Shown: positions 6,152 through 12,233 of the stretch, one piece after another
How positions within the stretch are numbered: the first letter of the stretch is position 1
How the letters are laid out: each line of letters opens with the position of its first letter
Assembly (NCBI GenBank): GCA_003133815.1
Contig: PKZR01000310.1
Span: 1-18,931 of the forward strand
DNA length: 18,931 nt
Source: Limisphaerales bacterium
Lineage (GTDB): Bacteria; Verrucomicrobiota; Verrucomicrobiia; Limisphaerales; UBA11358
Reading direction: 5' to 3'
The notes under the pieces: model-generated
Seen by the model: only the letters and a program-made list of their open reading frames with translations
Told to the model about the DNA's origin: nothing
Databases searched by the model: none
Made by a program: the position numbers and the translations under genes

Positions 6152-6501
6152 GGTGTGTTTTTGTTCCGGTCGCGCAGCCGGTCAAGCGCACGCTGGCAGA
6201 CCGGATGAATAATTGACCGCAGGCCGGTTTCCAGCGAACCCCGGACGGAATTATCCATCAGGTCGTCGAACTCGCCGGCCAGAATTTGCCGGGCGACGTG
6301 AAGCCACGGCGCGCAATCTGGCGCGAGTCCAGCAGCTTGGCCCTCCAGAAAATCCAAAAGTTCACCTTTATGCTGGCGCAACTCGGCGGCGAAGTCCGGC
6401 GGGCAACGCTTGGCAGGGATGACGGCCAGCTTGTCGCCACGCGGTTCTAGCCGCAGGCCAAGACGGACGGCACGCTGGCAAAGTTCAAAACTCTGATTCA
6501 T
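6148..6501 (-). CDS. TubC N-terminal docking domain-like protein
   Basis: The 117-residue protein begins MNQSFELCQRAVRLGLRLEP. Residues about 4-53 match the pattern of TubC-type docking domains: a helix, a short strand pair (RLEPRGDKLAVIP) and then P..FAAELRQHKGELLDFLEG, where the conserved 'L..hK.eLl..L' end is very clear. Outside polyketide/NRPS enzymes, such modules also occur in short proteins of mobile elements, next to primases; their role there is unknown. The C-terminal half (FDDLMDNSVRGSLETGL and on) is helical. A longer in-frame start at 6552 exists, but the ATG at 6501 overlaps the stop of the primase gene as ATGA, like every other junction of this operon, and is preferred. It may tether a partner to the primase-helicase. 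Confidence 0.7.
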   Translation of the reverse strand: MNQSFELCQRAVRLGLRLEPRGDKLAVIPAKRCPPDFAAELRQHKGELLDFLEGQAAGLAPDCAPWLHVARQILAGEFDDLMDNSVRGSLETGLRSIIHPVCQRALDRLRDRNKNTP

Positions 6502-8840
6502 ATCAGCATGGCCTCCCTTTCTTCCAGCACCGGAGGATTTGAAGCGTGACACCGTGACAATTCAATGTTGGCGGGGGTTTCATCCGCTTCCGCATCCGTG
6601 ACATGGGCGGGGTCTGTCACGCTTTGAAAAGTGGGATTTCCGCCTGTAAAATCAGGGGTTGTCACGTTGTCACGTTTCAACAAGCCCGGATCGGGCAGAT
6701 ACCGGTCAAAAGCATCTTGAAAATGGGCGAGTTCGTAGCCGTTTGCCCGCTCATCGCCAACACGGATGGTTTTGGATGAAACATTGAAGCTATGAAGTCG
6801 CCGCGCCATCCATGTCGGGGTGATTGGTCGTCCCCGGTTGGCTTCCGGCCACGGGCGGTCGCTCATGGAACACAAGGTATCCACCAGCGTCTTTGACAAC
6901 ATCCGCTCGGCATTGGCTTCATTGAACACCCGCCGGATGTCGGCCAGCAACATCGTGCCGATGCCTTGTGCGTCGGTGTCGGTCTTGGCCGTGAGTTTGG
7001 CGAACGCATCAGCGGCACGTTGCGGCCAGTCACCACCAGCAATTTCGGCAATGGCGAAAAGAGGACGCCAGTTGTCGGCCAAACGGTTGAACGCGCCGGA
7101 CGGCAACACCGGGTCGCAAGCTTCCAACTGGGCGAGGTTGTCCGCGCACCACCGCGCCAATTTCCGGCAAATTTCCGTCTCCTGTTCCACATGGCGAGAA
7201 TCAAACCGCTGGCGCAATTCGTTCGGTTTGGCTCGTTCCAAAGGGATGACAATGCTCCGGTCATGCAGTGTGCCGGGCAGCGCGCCAATGCCGCAAAGCA
7301 CGACAGGAGCAAACACGTTAAACGCACGAACTTCATTGCCTTCGCCTTCGCACCTCAAAGCCTGTCCGCCACGCCGATGTCCCGCATTAAGCAGACCGCG
7401 CAGTTCCTCGTTGTCCCCAATCCAAGCGTCACACTCATCGGCCAACAATGTTGGTTTTTTAGATTCAATCACGCGGAACAAAACAGCCACGCTTAAATTT
7501 TCAGTCGGCAGAGGACGCGACACAAACAAGGCCAGCACGTCTCGCAAGGTGGTTTTGCCACACCTTTTATCCGGTGATTTGATGTTCAATCGCGGCGAAC
7601 ACTGGAACAAATCATAGCAATGTGTATGCGCCGCAAACAAGGTGATGGCATCAGCCGCGCCGTCCGGCAGGGCGACATATCGGGCGAACGTCGAGGCGAT
7701 TTCAGCCAGCACGTCCGCGCCGTTCACGGCATCCGGCCACAATTCCACGTCGGCCAGGTTTAACGTCCGGCCTTGCAGGTCGTCGGCTTGCGCTCCGCTG
7801 TTTGGTCGTTTCGTGTCCACCATCTTGTCGAGGACGGACACCCTGACGCCCAACCGCTCGGCTTCCGCGTCTCGGCAGCGTTCGTATTCCAGCGGCGGCA
7901 ACGCGGCCAGTCGTTTCAAAAGTTCGTCGTCGGATTCCTTTGGCACTTGTGCGCCTTCGATTTGATCTTTCATGGTGGTGAGTCCTTCCAGTTGATGCAG
8001 GTCGTTAAAATCGGTTGGCTTGGTAGTGGTGTCGTTGAATTGCGGCACGGCCAGACGTGCGCCGATGGCTTTTGCCGCCTCGGTTGCTTTCGCCAGACCG
8101 GGGTTGCCGTCCGTAAGCTGATCGTTGTCCGCGCCGATAATGATGTCGCGCGTCGGGAATTTTTCGCGCAGGGCTTTTGAGACGGCCAATAGATTGCCGC
8201 AGTTCATCGCACATACCACGGCATAGCTGGTCGCCTCGTGGATGCTCGCGCCGGTCGCGTAGCCTTCGCAAATAACCAACGGTGAATCTGGCTTGTCGGC
8301 CAGAGTGAAGAAACAACCGGCAATTTTTCCGCCGGTCAGAAATCTTTTACCGCCGTCCGCGCCGATAAATTGTAATGAATGAAGTTCGCCATCCACGTCA
8401 CGCAGCGGCAACACCAGCGCGCCGAGATGCTCCCGCACGTCGCTGGGAATTTTCACGGCCTTTGCGTCGAGATAAGCGTGTGCCGTCGCCAGTTTGGCAC
8501 GAGCTAGAATCCACGCGGCGATTTTTCGCGTCTTCGCGTGACGCTCCGCTTCCGTCCGCTGGCGTTCGCTTTCGGCAAGTTGCCATTGTTGCCGGATAGT
8601 CTGCCATTCGGCGGCAGACAAGTTTTCCCGACGTTTCGCGCACCATGTTTCCTTGATGCTGCGTTTCCAACATCCGAACGCGCCGGCGGCGGGCGTGCCG
8701 GAGTGAAGCACGAACCAGCTATTGCGCGACTTGTCGCCCTCCACTTTCACCCGGTGAAGTTTGCCGTCCGTGTATATCGGCCCGGCATAGTCGAGTCCGG
8801 CGGCGTGCATTGTGGCGCGGAAATTTTCAACCACGCTCAT
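6498..8840 (-). CDS. Toprim primase fused to DUF3631-type helicase
   Basis: The 780-residue protein probably primes and unwinds DNA for replication of the element. The N terminus (DGKLHRVKVEGDKSRNSWF, 25-43) resembles TraC/P4-alpha-type primases. A Toprim fold spans about 185-275: E192 in VICEGYATG, and the acidic pair in IIGADND (D238, D240). The C-terminal half has an ATPase: Walker A SPDKRCGKTT (422-431), Walker B-like TLLADECDAW (464-473) and the DUF3631 signature with GLLNAGHRRGG and ERAKPNELRQRF. The classic N-terminal zinc ribbon is not obvious. The frame is open upstream to 8984, but the ATG at 8840 forms an ATGA overlap with the preceding gene, and the upstream extension is shadow sequence of that gene. 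Comparable Toprim-helicase fusions are the replication proteins of satellites and islands. Confidence 0.9.
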   Translation of the reverse strand: MSVVENFRATMHAAGLDYAGPIYTDGKLHRVKVEGDKSRNSWFVLHSGTPAAGAFGCWKRSIKETWCAKRRENLSAAEWQTIRQQWQLAESERQRTEAERHAKTRKIAAWILARAKLATAHAYLDAKAVKIPSDVREHLGALVLPLRDVDGELHSLQFIGADGGKRFLTGGKIAGCFFTLADKPDSPLVICEGYATGASIHEATSYAVVCAMNCGNLLAVSKALREKFPTRDIIIGADNDQLTDGNPGLAKATEAAKAIGARLAVPQFNDTTTKPTDFNDLHQLEGLTTMKDQIEGAQVPKESDDELLKRLAALPPLEYERCRDAEAERLGVRVSVLDKMVDTKRPNSGAQADDLQGRTLNLADVELWPDAVNGADVLAEIASTFARYVALPDGAADAITLFAAHTHCYDLFQCSPRLNIKSPDKRCGKTTLRDVLALFVSRPLPTENLSVAVLFRVIESKKPTLLADECDAWIGDNEELRGLLNAGHRRGGQALRCEGEGNEVRAFNVFAPVVLCGIGALPGTLHDRSIVIPLERAKPNELRQRFDSRHVEQETEICRKLARWCADNLAQLEACDPVLPSGAFNRLADNWRPLFAIAEIAGGDWPQRAADAFAKLTAKTDTDAQGIGTMLLADIRRVFNEANAERMLSKTLVDTLCSMSDRPWPEANRGRPITPTWMARRLHSFNVSSKTIRVGDERANGYELAHFQDAFDRYLPDPGLLKRDNVTTPDFTGGNPTFQSVTDPAHVTDAEADETPANIELSRCHASNPPVLEEREAMLI

Positions 8841-9076
8841 ACGCCATCCTTTTCCTCGCCGATCTGGGTGCGGGGCCGACGATAGGTTAGAAAATTTGAT
8901 TTGACCCACGCCGTCCCTTCGACCACCGGCACGCGAATTGCCCGCTCCGACAGTTTCAAAAATGGCAAACCGCGCGAAAGCCATGTGGATACCGTCCTAG
9001 GTGACACACTGAAACGCTCCGCGAATTGGCGTTTTGTGTCCGCCGCTCGGTCAATTGGGGCATCTTCGTCGGTCAT
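8837..9076 (-). CDS. Excisionase-like / MerR-type HTH protein
   Basis: The 79-residue protein has a winged-helix HTH in residues about 14-58: TKRQFAERFSVSPRTVSTWL, then SRGLPFLKLSERAIRVPV and EGTAWVKS. The layout (HTH, a 'LPFLKLS..AIRVP' wing, then a W-containing helix) is that of excisionase/AlpA-type DNA-binding proteins, which bend att sites for excision or activate late genes. Start and stop both overlap the neighbours by 4 bp. It is the second small HTH protein in a row, so one may be the recombination directionality factor and the other a transcriptional activator. Which is which cannot be told from sequence. Confidence 0.8.
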   Translation of the reverse strand: MTDEDAPIDRAADTKRQFAERFSVSPRTVSTWLSRGLPFLKLSERAIRVPVVEGTAWVKSNFLTYRRPRTQIGEEKDGV

Positions 9077-9390
9077 ACAATACCTCCTCCGCCCTGAATC
9101 AGCGCATCTACGTCACTGGCAAGAAATCCAGACGCCCGCACGCGACCGGGCAATTTGCGTTTCGCCAAAATGCCGGCGGCGGCGAGCTTGTCCACAAATC
9201 GCAGACTGCGAGATAGACGGCGGGCGGTTTCAGCGCGGCGGATTAGACGCGGTTCGGTGGAAGTTACCGGCGCGGACTTTAGCGCCGCTGGTTGGCGCAG
9301 GACGGCCATGATCCTGGTGCGGTCCGCAGGGGTTAAGGTCGGGTCGGCTTGCAGCCCGCATTTGACGATCTGGAGTGTTGTTGGCAGCAT
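9073..9390 (-). CDS. AlpA/HTH_17-like DNA-binding protein, first gene of the operon
   Basis: The 105-residue protein starts MLPTTLQIVKCGLQADPTL. Residues about 47-98 form an HTH of the excisionase/AlpA kind: PRLIRRAETARRLSRSLRF, then VDKLAAAGILAKRKLPG and ASGFLASDVDALI. The final 'G.....DVDALI' is the usual end of such domains. The ATG at 9390 is preceded by AAGAG, a modest ribosome binding site. TGCTGCC boxes sit around and upstream of the start, which suggests an autoregulatory or excision-complex binding site. Its stop overlaps the start of the next HTH gene (ATGA). Confidence 0.75.
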   Translation of the reverse strand: MLPTTLQIVKCGLQADPTLTPADRTRIMAVLRQPAALKSAPVTSTEPRLIRRAETARRLSRSLRFVDKLAAAGILAKRKLPGRVRASGFLASDVDALIQGGGGIV

Positions 9391-9436
9391 AAATTTCTCT
9401 TGCTGCCTGACATTCTCATAGACGCGCTTTGCTGCC
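9383..9436. promoter_or_regulatory. TGCTGCC box cluster upstream of the replication operon
   Basis: TGCTGCC occurs at 9401-9407 and 9430-9436, 29 bp apart (both inside TTGCTGCCT). The inverse GGCAGCA lies at 9383-9389, overlapping the start codon of the first operon gene. This is a plausible binding site for one of the operon's HTH proteins. No convincing -35/-10 pair was identified here. Confidence 0.35.
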
Positions 9437-9439
9437 TAT

Positions 9440-9466
9440 GGACTGAAAGAAGAATTCTTTCAGTCC
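9440..9466 (-). terminator. 12-bp perfect hairpin after the 375-aa gene
   Basis: GGACTGAAAGAA (9440-9451) and TTCTTTCAGTCC (9455-9466) form a perfect stem with a 3-nt loop, 11 nt after the stop of the 375-aa gene. No U-run follows on the minus strand (ATAGGCAGC). It probably separates the integrase transcription unit from the replication operon, or stabilises its 3' end. Confidence 0.5.
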
Positions 9467-9477
9467 ACTCGCCGCGA

Positions 9478-10608
9478 TTAGCTTTTTGATTCCAGTTTTC
9501 CGATTTCAACCATCATGGCGAGCATGTGCGGGCCGGGCGGAGCGAACTCTTGCGGCATGATCTCAACCATGTATTCCCACGCGCTTGCTTGTGCTTTGCG
9601 GGCGTCAGCATCCTCGCCGAAAAGATCGGCTTCGTTCGCAGGTTTGCCGGCTTGCCATTTTGCGTCGCGGAATGGTTTATTGCTGCCGGTTTGGAATTTG
9701 TCACGCTGCGCCCGCGTCTTGAATTTTTGGCGGATTTCCGCGTTCGTAAATTTCTTCCGGTGTTTATCTGCGAAATCGTTGGCTTTCTCCCAATCATTTC
9801 CGCACTCTCGGTAAAGACGCCACGCAGCAAGGTCTTTCAGCCGGTCAAGTGGTTTGCCAGTCGTTCCAATTTTGGATTTTTTGTAACTTTCCAATCGCTG
9901 CTGATTTTCAGGCAATTTCAGCCATTCCAAAAACTCTTTGACCAATTGCGTCTCGCTTTTTGAATAATCCAGGTTAAATATCGCGTAATAAATCGGCAGG
10001 CGGTCATCGTGTTGCAAGATAGGAGGAATAGCCTTGTATGGCTTGGCATACTTGTCCCGCTGCGGGTCGTGATCTTCAACTATCGGCTTGGCTTCTTCCG
10101 CCATCGCTTTGAACCTGTCAAAGATTCTGAATGTTTCCAGCATCAAAACGTCGGTCATAGGTAACGGCGGAATTTTCTTCCGTTCAGAGCGAGCAACTGC
10201 CTTGCGCTCTGCCGGAGTCAACGCTTCCCAATCTTTTTTTGGAAACGATTCGCAATCGAGAAAGTTCAGTGTATCGAAAGGGAAGGACGTATGGCCGACC
10301 AATTCACCTTCTTGATATGCCCACGACGAAGATTTTTCGGAATCCATCCCTTTCGCTTTTAATTCGTCACGGCGTTTGGCCGCTTCCCATATCGCCTTTA
10401 ACTCACGGGCATATTCGTAACGGCACGCAAACTCCGCTTCTTCTTCGTCCACGTCACCATGCAAGTAGTCCATGAATTTGCTGGATGCGTGAAAGGAGAA
10501 TTGCTTCACGAAATCGAGATGCTCTGCGAGTCGCGCAGTTGTCCACTTTACGCGCTCGCGTTCAATCTCTGCATCCGTTGCTTGGTCGCTCTTTTCCGGC
10601 ACAGCCAT
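9478..10608 (-). CDS. Hypothetical charged protein linked to the integrase, 376 codons
   Basis: The gene starts 4 bp after the integrase stop, so the two form one unit. The 376-codon product (with Met) is rich in Lys, Glu and Asp and largely helical. There is an acidic stretch DVDEEEAEFACRYEYARELK at about 52-71, a basic stretch ERKKIPPLPMTDVLM near 140-155, a repeated lysine-rich part with SKIGTTGKPLDRLKDLAAW and, at the C terminus, a Pro/Gly segment PQEFAPPGPHMLAMM. There is no signal peptide, membrane helix or recognisable catalytic motif. I do not recognise the family. Its position suggests an accessory recombination factor or a host-interaction protein of the element. A 12-bp hairpin closes the unit. 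Confidence 0.75.
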   Translation of the reverse strand: MAVPEKSDQATDAEIERERVKWTTARLAEHLDFVKQFSFHASSKFMDYLHGDVDEEEAEFACRYEYARELKAIWEAAKRRDELKAKGMDSEKSSSWAYQEGELVGHTSFPFDTLNFLDCESFPKKDWEALTPAERKAVARSERKKIPPLPMTDVLMLETFRIFDRFKAMAEEAKPIVEDHDPQRDKYAKPYKAIPPILQHDDRLPIYYAIFNLDYSKSETQLVKEFLEWLKLPENQQRLESYKKSKIGTTGKPLDRLKDLAAWRLYRECGNDWEKANDFADKHRKKFTNAEIRQKFKTRAQRDKFQTGSNKPFRDAKWQAGKPANEADLFGEDADARKAQASAWEYMVEIMPQEFAPPGPHMLAMMVEIGKLESKS

Positions 10609-10612
10609 ATAT

Positions 10613-11959
10613 TCAGTTTCTTTCCGCTGTATTTGCGCACAATGCCAACAATTCGGCGCGCTTTTTTTTCCAATTCCCTGCGGTCATGCTTTTGACGATG
10701 GTTTGCACGTCGCGCAAGATTTCGTCTTGCCCGCGTTTTGTAGGCTCTGGCGTGGCTTCGCTCATCACGGACGGCAGCATGGCAACGGCGCGGCCAGCGG
10801 CCAATTCGCCGACGTGCGTATAATGCCGCGTCATGGCTGGGCTGCTGTGTCCCACGATGGATTCCACGACCGACAAGGGCGCATTGCTTTCGCGGCAGAG
10901 CGAAACAAATGTGTGGCGCAAACTGTGAAAACCAACTTCGATCACGGCGCGTTTGCCGTCCGTGCCGGTGCCGGGCTTGTGCAAGGTGATGCCGCTCGCT
11001 TTGAAGTGTTTTTGAACCATGTCCGTTACCATGTCTGTCCGGTGAAAATAAAGCGCGGCCATTTCCGGCAGGACGTATTCACGGCGTTGATCCAGCGGCG
11101 TCCCCGCCAGCATATCGCGCAAAATCGGATGGATTGGCACAATGACGGGTTTGGGATTGCGGCGCGCGGTTTTGTTGGGGATGCGACGAATCATTGCACG
11201 CGGCAAATCCACTTCGCCCCAGCGCAGCGTGGCGCAATCGCCCAGCCGCAAGCCGGAGTAGATGCCAAGTGCCAGCAACGTCTGCAATTCACCCGTAGCG
11301 GTCTGGCAGATTTTCCGCAGTTCATCAATCGTCAGTTCTCGGCGGCTGTTTGTGATCATCCGCTTGCGCTGAATGTTTCCACCGCGTTTCGGTGATTCCC
11401 ACGGATTGCCGGTGAGCTTGGCTTTGTGCTTCACGACGCGGAAAACGAGCGTGAGCAAATTCAAATGCTTGTTGTAGGTGGACGGGCTGAACCGTCCATG
11501 ATTCAGGTTGCTGGCGTATTCCTCGGCGATTTCCTTCGTCACCTCGCGCAGCGTCGGCGCGTCGGCGTGTTTTTCCTTCATCCAGTCCGCGAACGCCTGC
11601 CATTGAAATTCGTATTGGCGGAGGGTGGATGTGCCGCTGTCGGGGCGGTTGGGCGAGGCGAGAAATTCGCTCCATGCCTGTCCAATGGACAAAGGCGGGT
11701 GCTGTTCATCTTCCCACTTGGCAAGTTCGGCCTTGCGGCCTCCCAGCTTCACAGTGAGTTCCTCTAAAACCTTCGTCTCGGTAGCGGCTGTGAACGGGCG
11801 CATGAATTCGTCTCTGGCCTTGCGTGCGGCTTCGACGGTGGTAATCGGTTGCCCATTGGCATCACGCAATGCTCGCGTAAGAAGTTTGCCGTCTTGCCGC
11901 CATGAGCAGTAATAGTTGTTGCCGCGTTTCAGCAAGTAGCGATCTGGCTTTGTTTTCAT
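10613..11959 (-). CDS. Tyrosine recombinase (site-specific integrase)
   Basis: The 448-residue phage/island integrase has an N-terminal arm-binding region up to about 90, a SAM-like core-binding domain at about 91-185 (SIGQAWSEFLASPNRPDSG onward, with STYNKHLNLLTLVF) and a catalytic domain from about 205. Numbering from the upstream TTG, the catalytic residues are R240 (YSGLRLGD), K265 (IPNKTARR), H347 and R350 (FHSLRHTF), H373 (VGHSS) and the nucleophile Y382 (TRHYTH). All are present, so it should be active. The frame is open to a TTG at 11965, but AAAGGA lies 6 nt before the ATG at 11959, which I take as the start. It faces away from the tRNA-Tyr fragment about 110 bp upstream, as expected for an enzyme acting at that site. 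Confidence 0.96.
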   Translation of the reverse strand: MKTKPDRYLLKRGNNYYCSWRQDGKLLTRALRDANGQPITTVEAARKARDEFMRPFTAATETKVLEELTVKLGGRKAELAKWEDEQHPPLSIGQAWSEFLASPNRPDSGTSTLRQYEFQWQAFADWMKEKHADAPTLREVTKEIAEEYASNLNHGRFSPSTYNKHLNLLTLVFRVVKHKAKLTGNPWESPKRGGNIQRKRMITNSRRELTIDELRKICQTATGELQTLLALGIYSGLRLGDCATLRWGEVDLPRAMIRRIPNKTARRNPKPVIVPIHPILRDMLAGTPLDQRREYVLPEMAALYFHRTDMVTDMVQKHFKASGITLHKPGTGTDGKRAVIEVGFHSLRHTFVSLCRESNAPLSVVESIVGHSSPAMTRHYTHVGELAAGRAVAMLPSVMSEATPEPTKRGQDEILRDVQTIVKSMTAGNWKKKRAELLALCANTAERN

Positions 11960-11995
11960 TTGCAATCCTTTCTCTTGTGTTCCGTTGTGTGCGCT

Positions 11996-12024
11996 AATTT
12001 ACGCATAACAACTTGGATTGTCAA
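11996..12024 (-). promoter_or_regulatory. Integrase promoter
   Basis: On the minus strand TTGACA (12024-12019) is followed after 17 nt by TAAATT (12001-11996), about 35 nt before the integrase ATG. The AT-rich stretch 12025-12072 between this promoter and the tRNA fragment (ACAATATAGATATTT) is where integrase arm sites or bending-protein sites would be expected. Confidence 0.6.
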
Positions 12025-12072
12025 ACAAAAATCACACAATATAGATATTTACCCTTTATTTGTTGAAATTAA

Positions 12073-12132
12073 AGCAGACTGTAAATCTGCTGGCTTACGC
12101 CTTCGATGGTTCGAATCCATCACCTACCACCA
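12073..12132 (+). repeat. Partial tRNA-Tyr(GTA), 3' part only: attachment-site half
   Basis: The sequence gives the anticodon arm GCAGA-CTGTAAA-TCTGC (12074-12090, anticodon GTA at 12081-12083), a short variable arm GGCTTACGCC, the T arm GATGG-TTCGAAT-CCATC, the acceptor 3' strand ACCTACC, discriminator A and an encoded CCA (12130-12132). The acceptor 5' strand and the D arm are missing; the sequence to the left is unrelated and AT-rich. It is therefore not a functional tRNA but the right end (attR or attL) left by insertion into tRNA-Tyr. The intact copy should be at the other end of the element. Confidence 0.88.
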
Positions 12133-12135
12133 CTC

Positions 12136-12153
12136 TTTTTCCACAGGGAAAAA
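12136..12153 (+). terminator. T-run and short hairpin after the tRNA 3' end
   Basis: TTTTTCC (12136-12142) pairs with GGAAAAA (12147-12153) around an ACAG loop, directly after the tRNA CCA. This is likely the original tRNA-Tyr terminator on the plus strand, now cut off from its gene. The remaining sequence up to 12233 holds no gene. Confidence 0.4.
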
Positions 12154-12233
12154 ACGGATTACGACAAGTTTTTTCAATAGTTTTTGCGACTGCCAAGTCG
12201 AAAGATAGTTGAAGCCGCAAACTGGCGGGCGTT

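Larger units (their letters stand above)
1..12132. mobile_element. Integrative element in tRNA-Tyr, right-hand part (left end outside window)
   Basis: The right boundary is a 3' fragment of tRNA-Tyr at 12073-12132, with a tyrosine recombinase gene next to it transcribed leftward. To its left are excisionase/AlpA-like genes, a Toprim primase-helicase, an ImmR/ImmA-like regulatory pair, restriction-modification remnants and a phage gene fragment. To its right are large secreted-protein genes of chromosomal type. Known tRNA-targeting elements carry the 3' part of the tRNA in attP, so the intact tRNA-Tyr should lie at the unseen left end. No relaxase, coupling protein, capsid or terminase gene is seen, so conjugative self-transfer is not supported by this part. 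A satellite or mobilizable island is the best guess. Confidence 0.7.

Noticed and set aside
6820..7617. 265-codon plus-strand open frame
   Set aside because: It is the antisense of the primase-helicase, whose Walker and Toprim motifs fix the coding strand.
8841..8984. N-terminal extension of the primase from 8984
   Set aside because: It overlaps the HTH gene in another frame and has no domain content. The ATG at 8840 fits the ATGA coupling of the operon.
12073..12132. A functional tRNA-Tyr gene
   Set aside because: The 5' acceptor strand and the D arm are absent, and the upstream sequence is unrelated and AT-rich.
12187..12201. Hairpin CGACT-GCCA-AGTCG as terminator of the GH2 gene
   Set aside because: The stem is only 5 bp, and on the minus strand it is followed by an A-run instead of a U-run.
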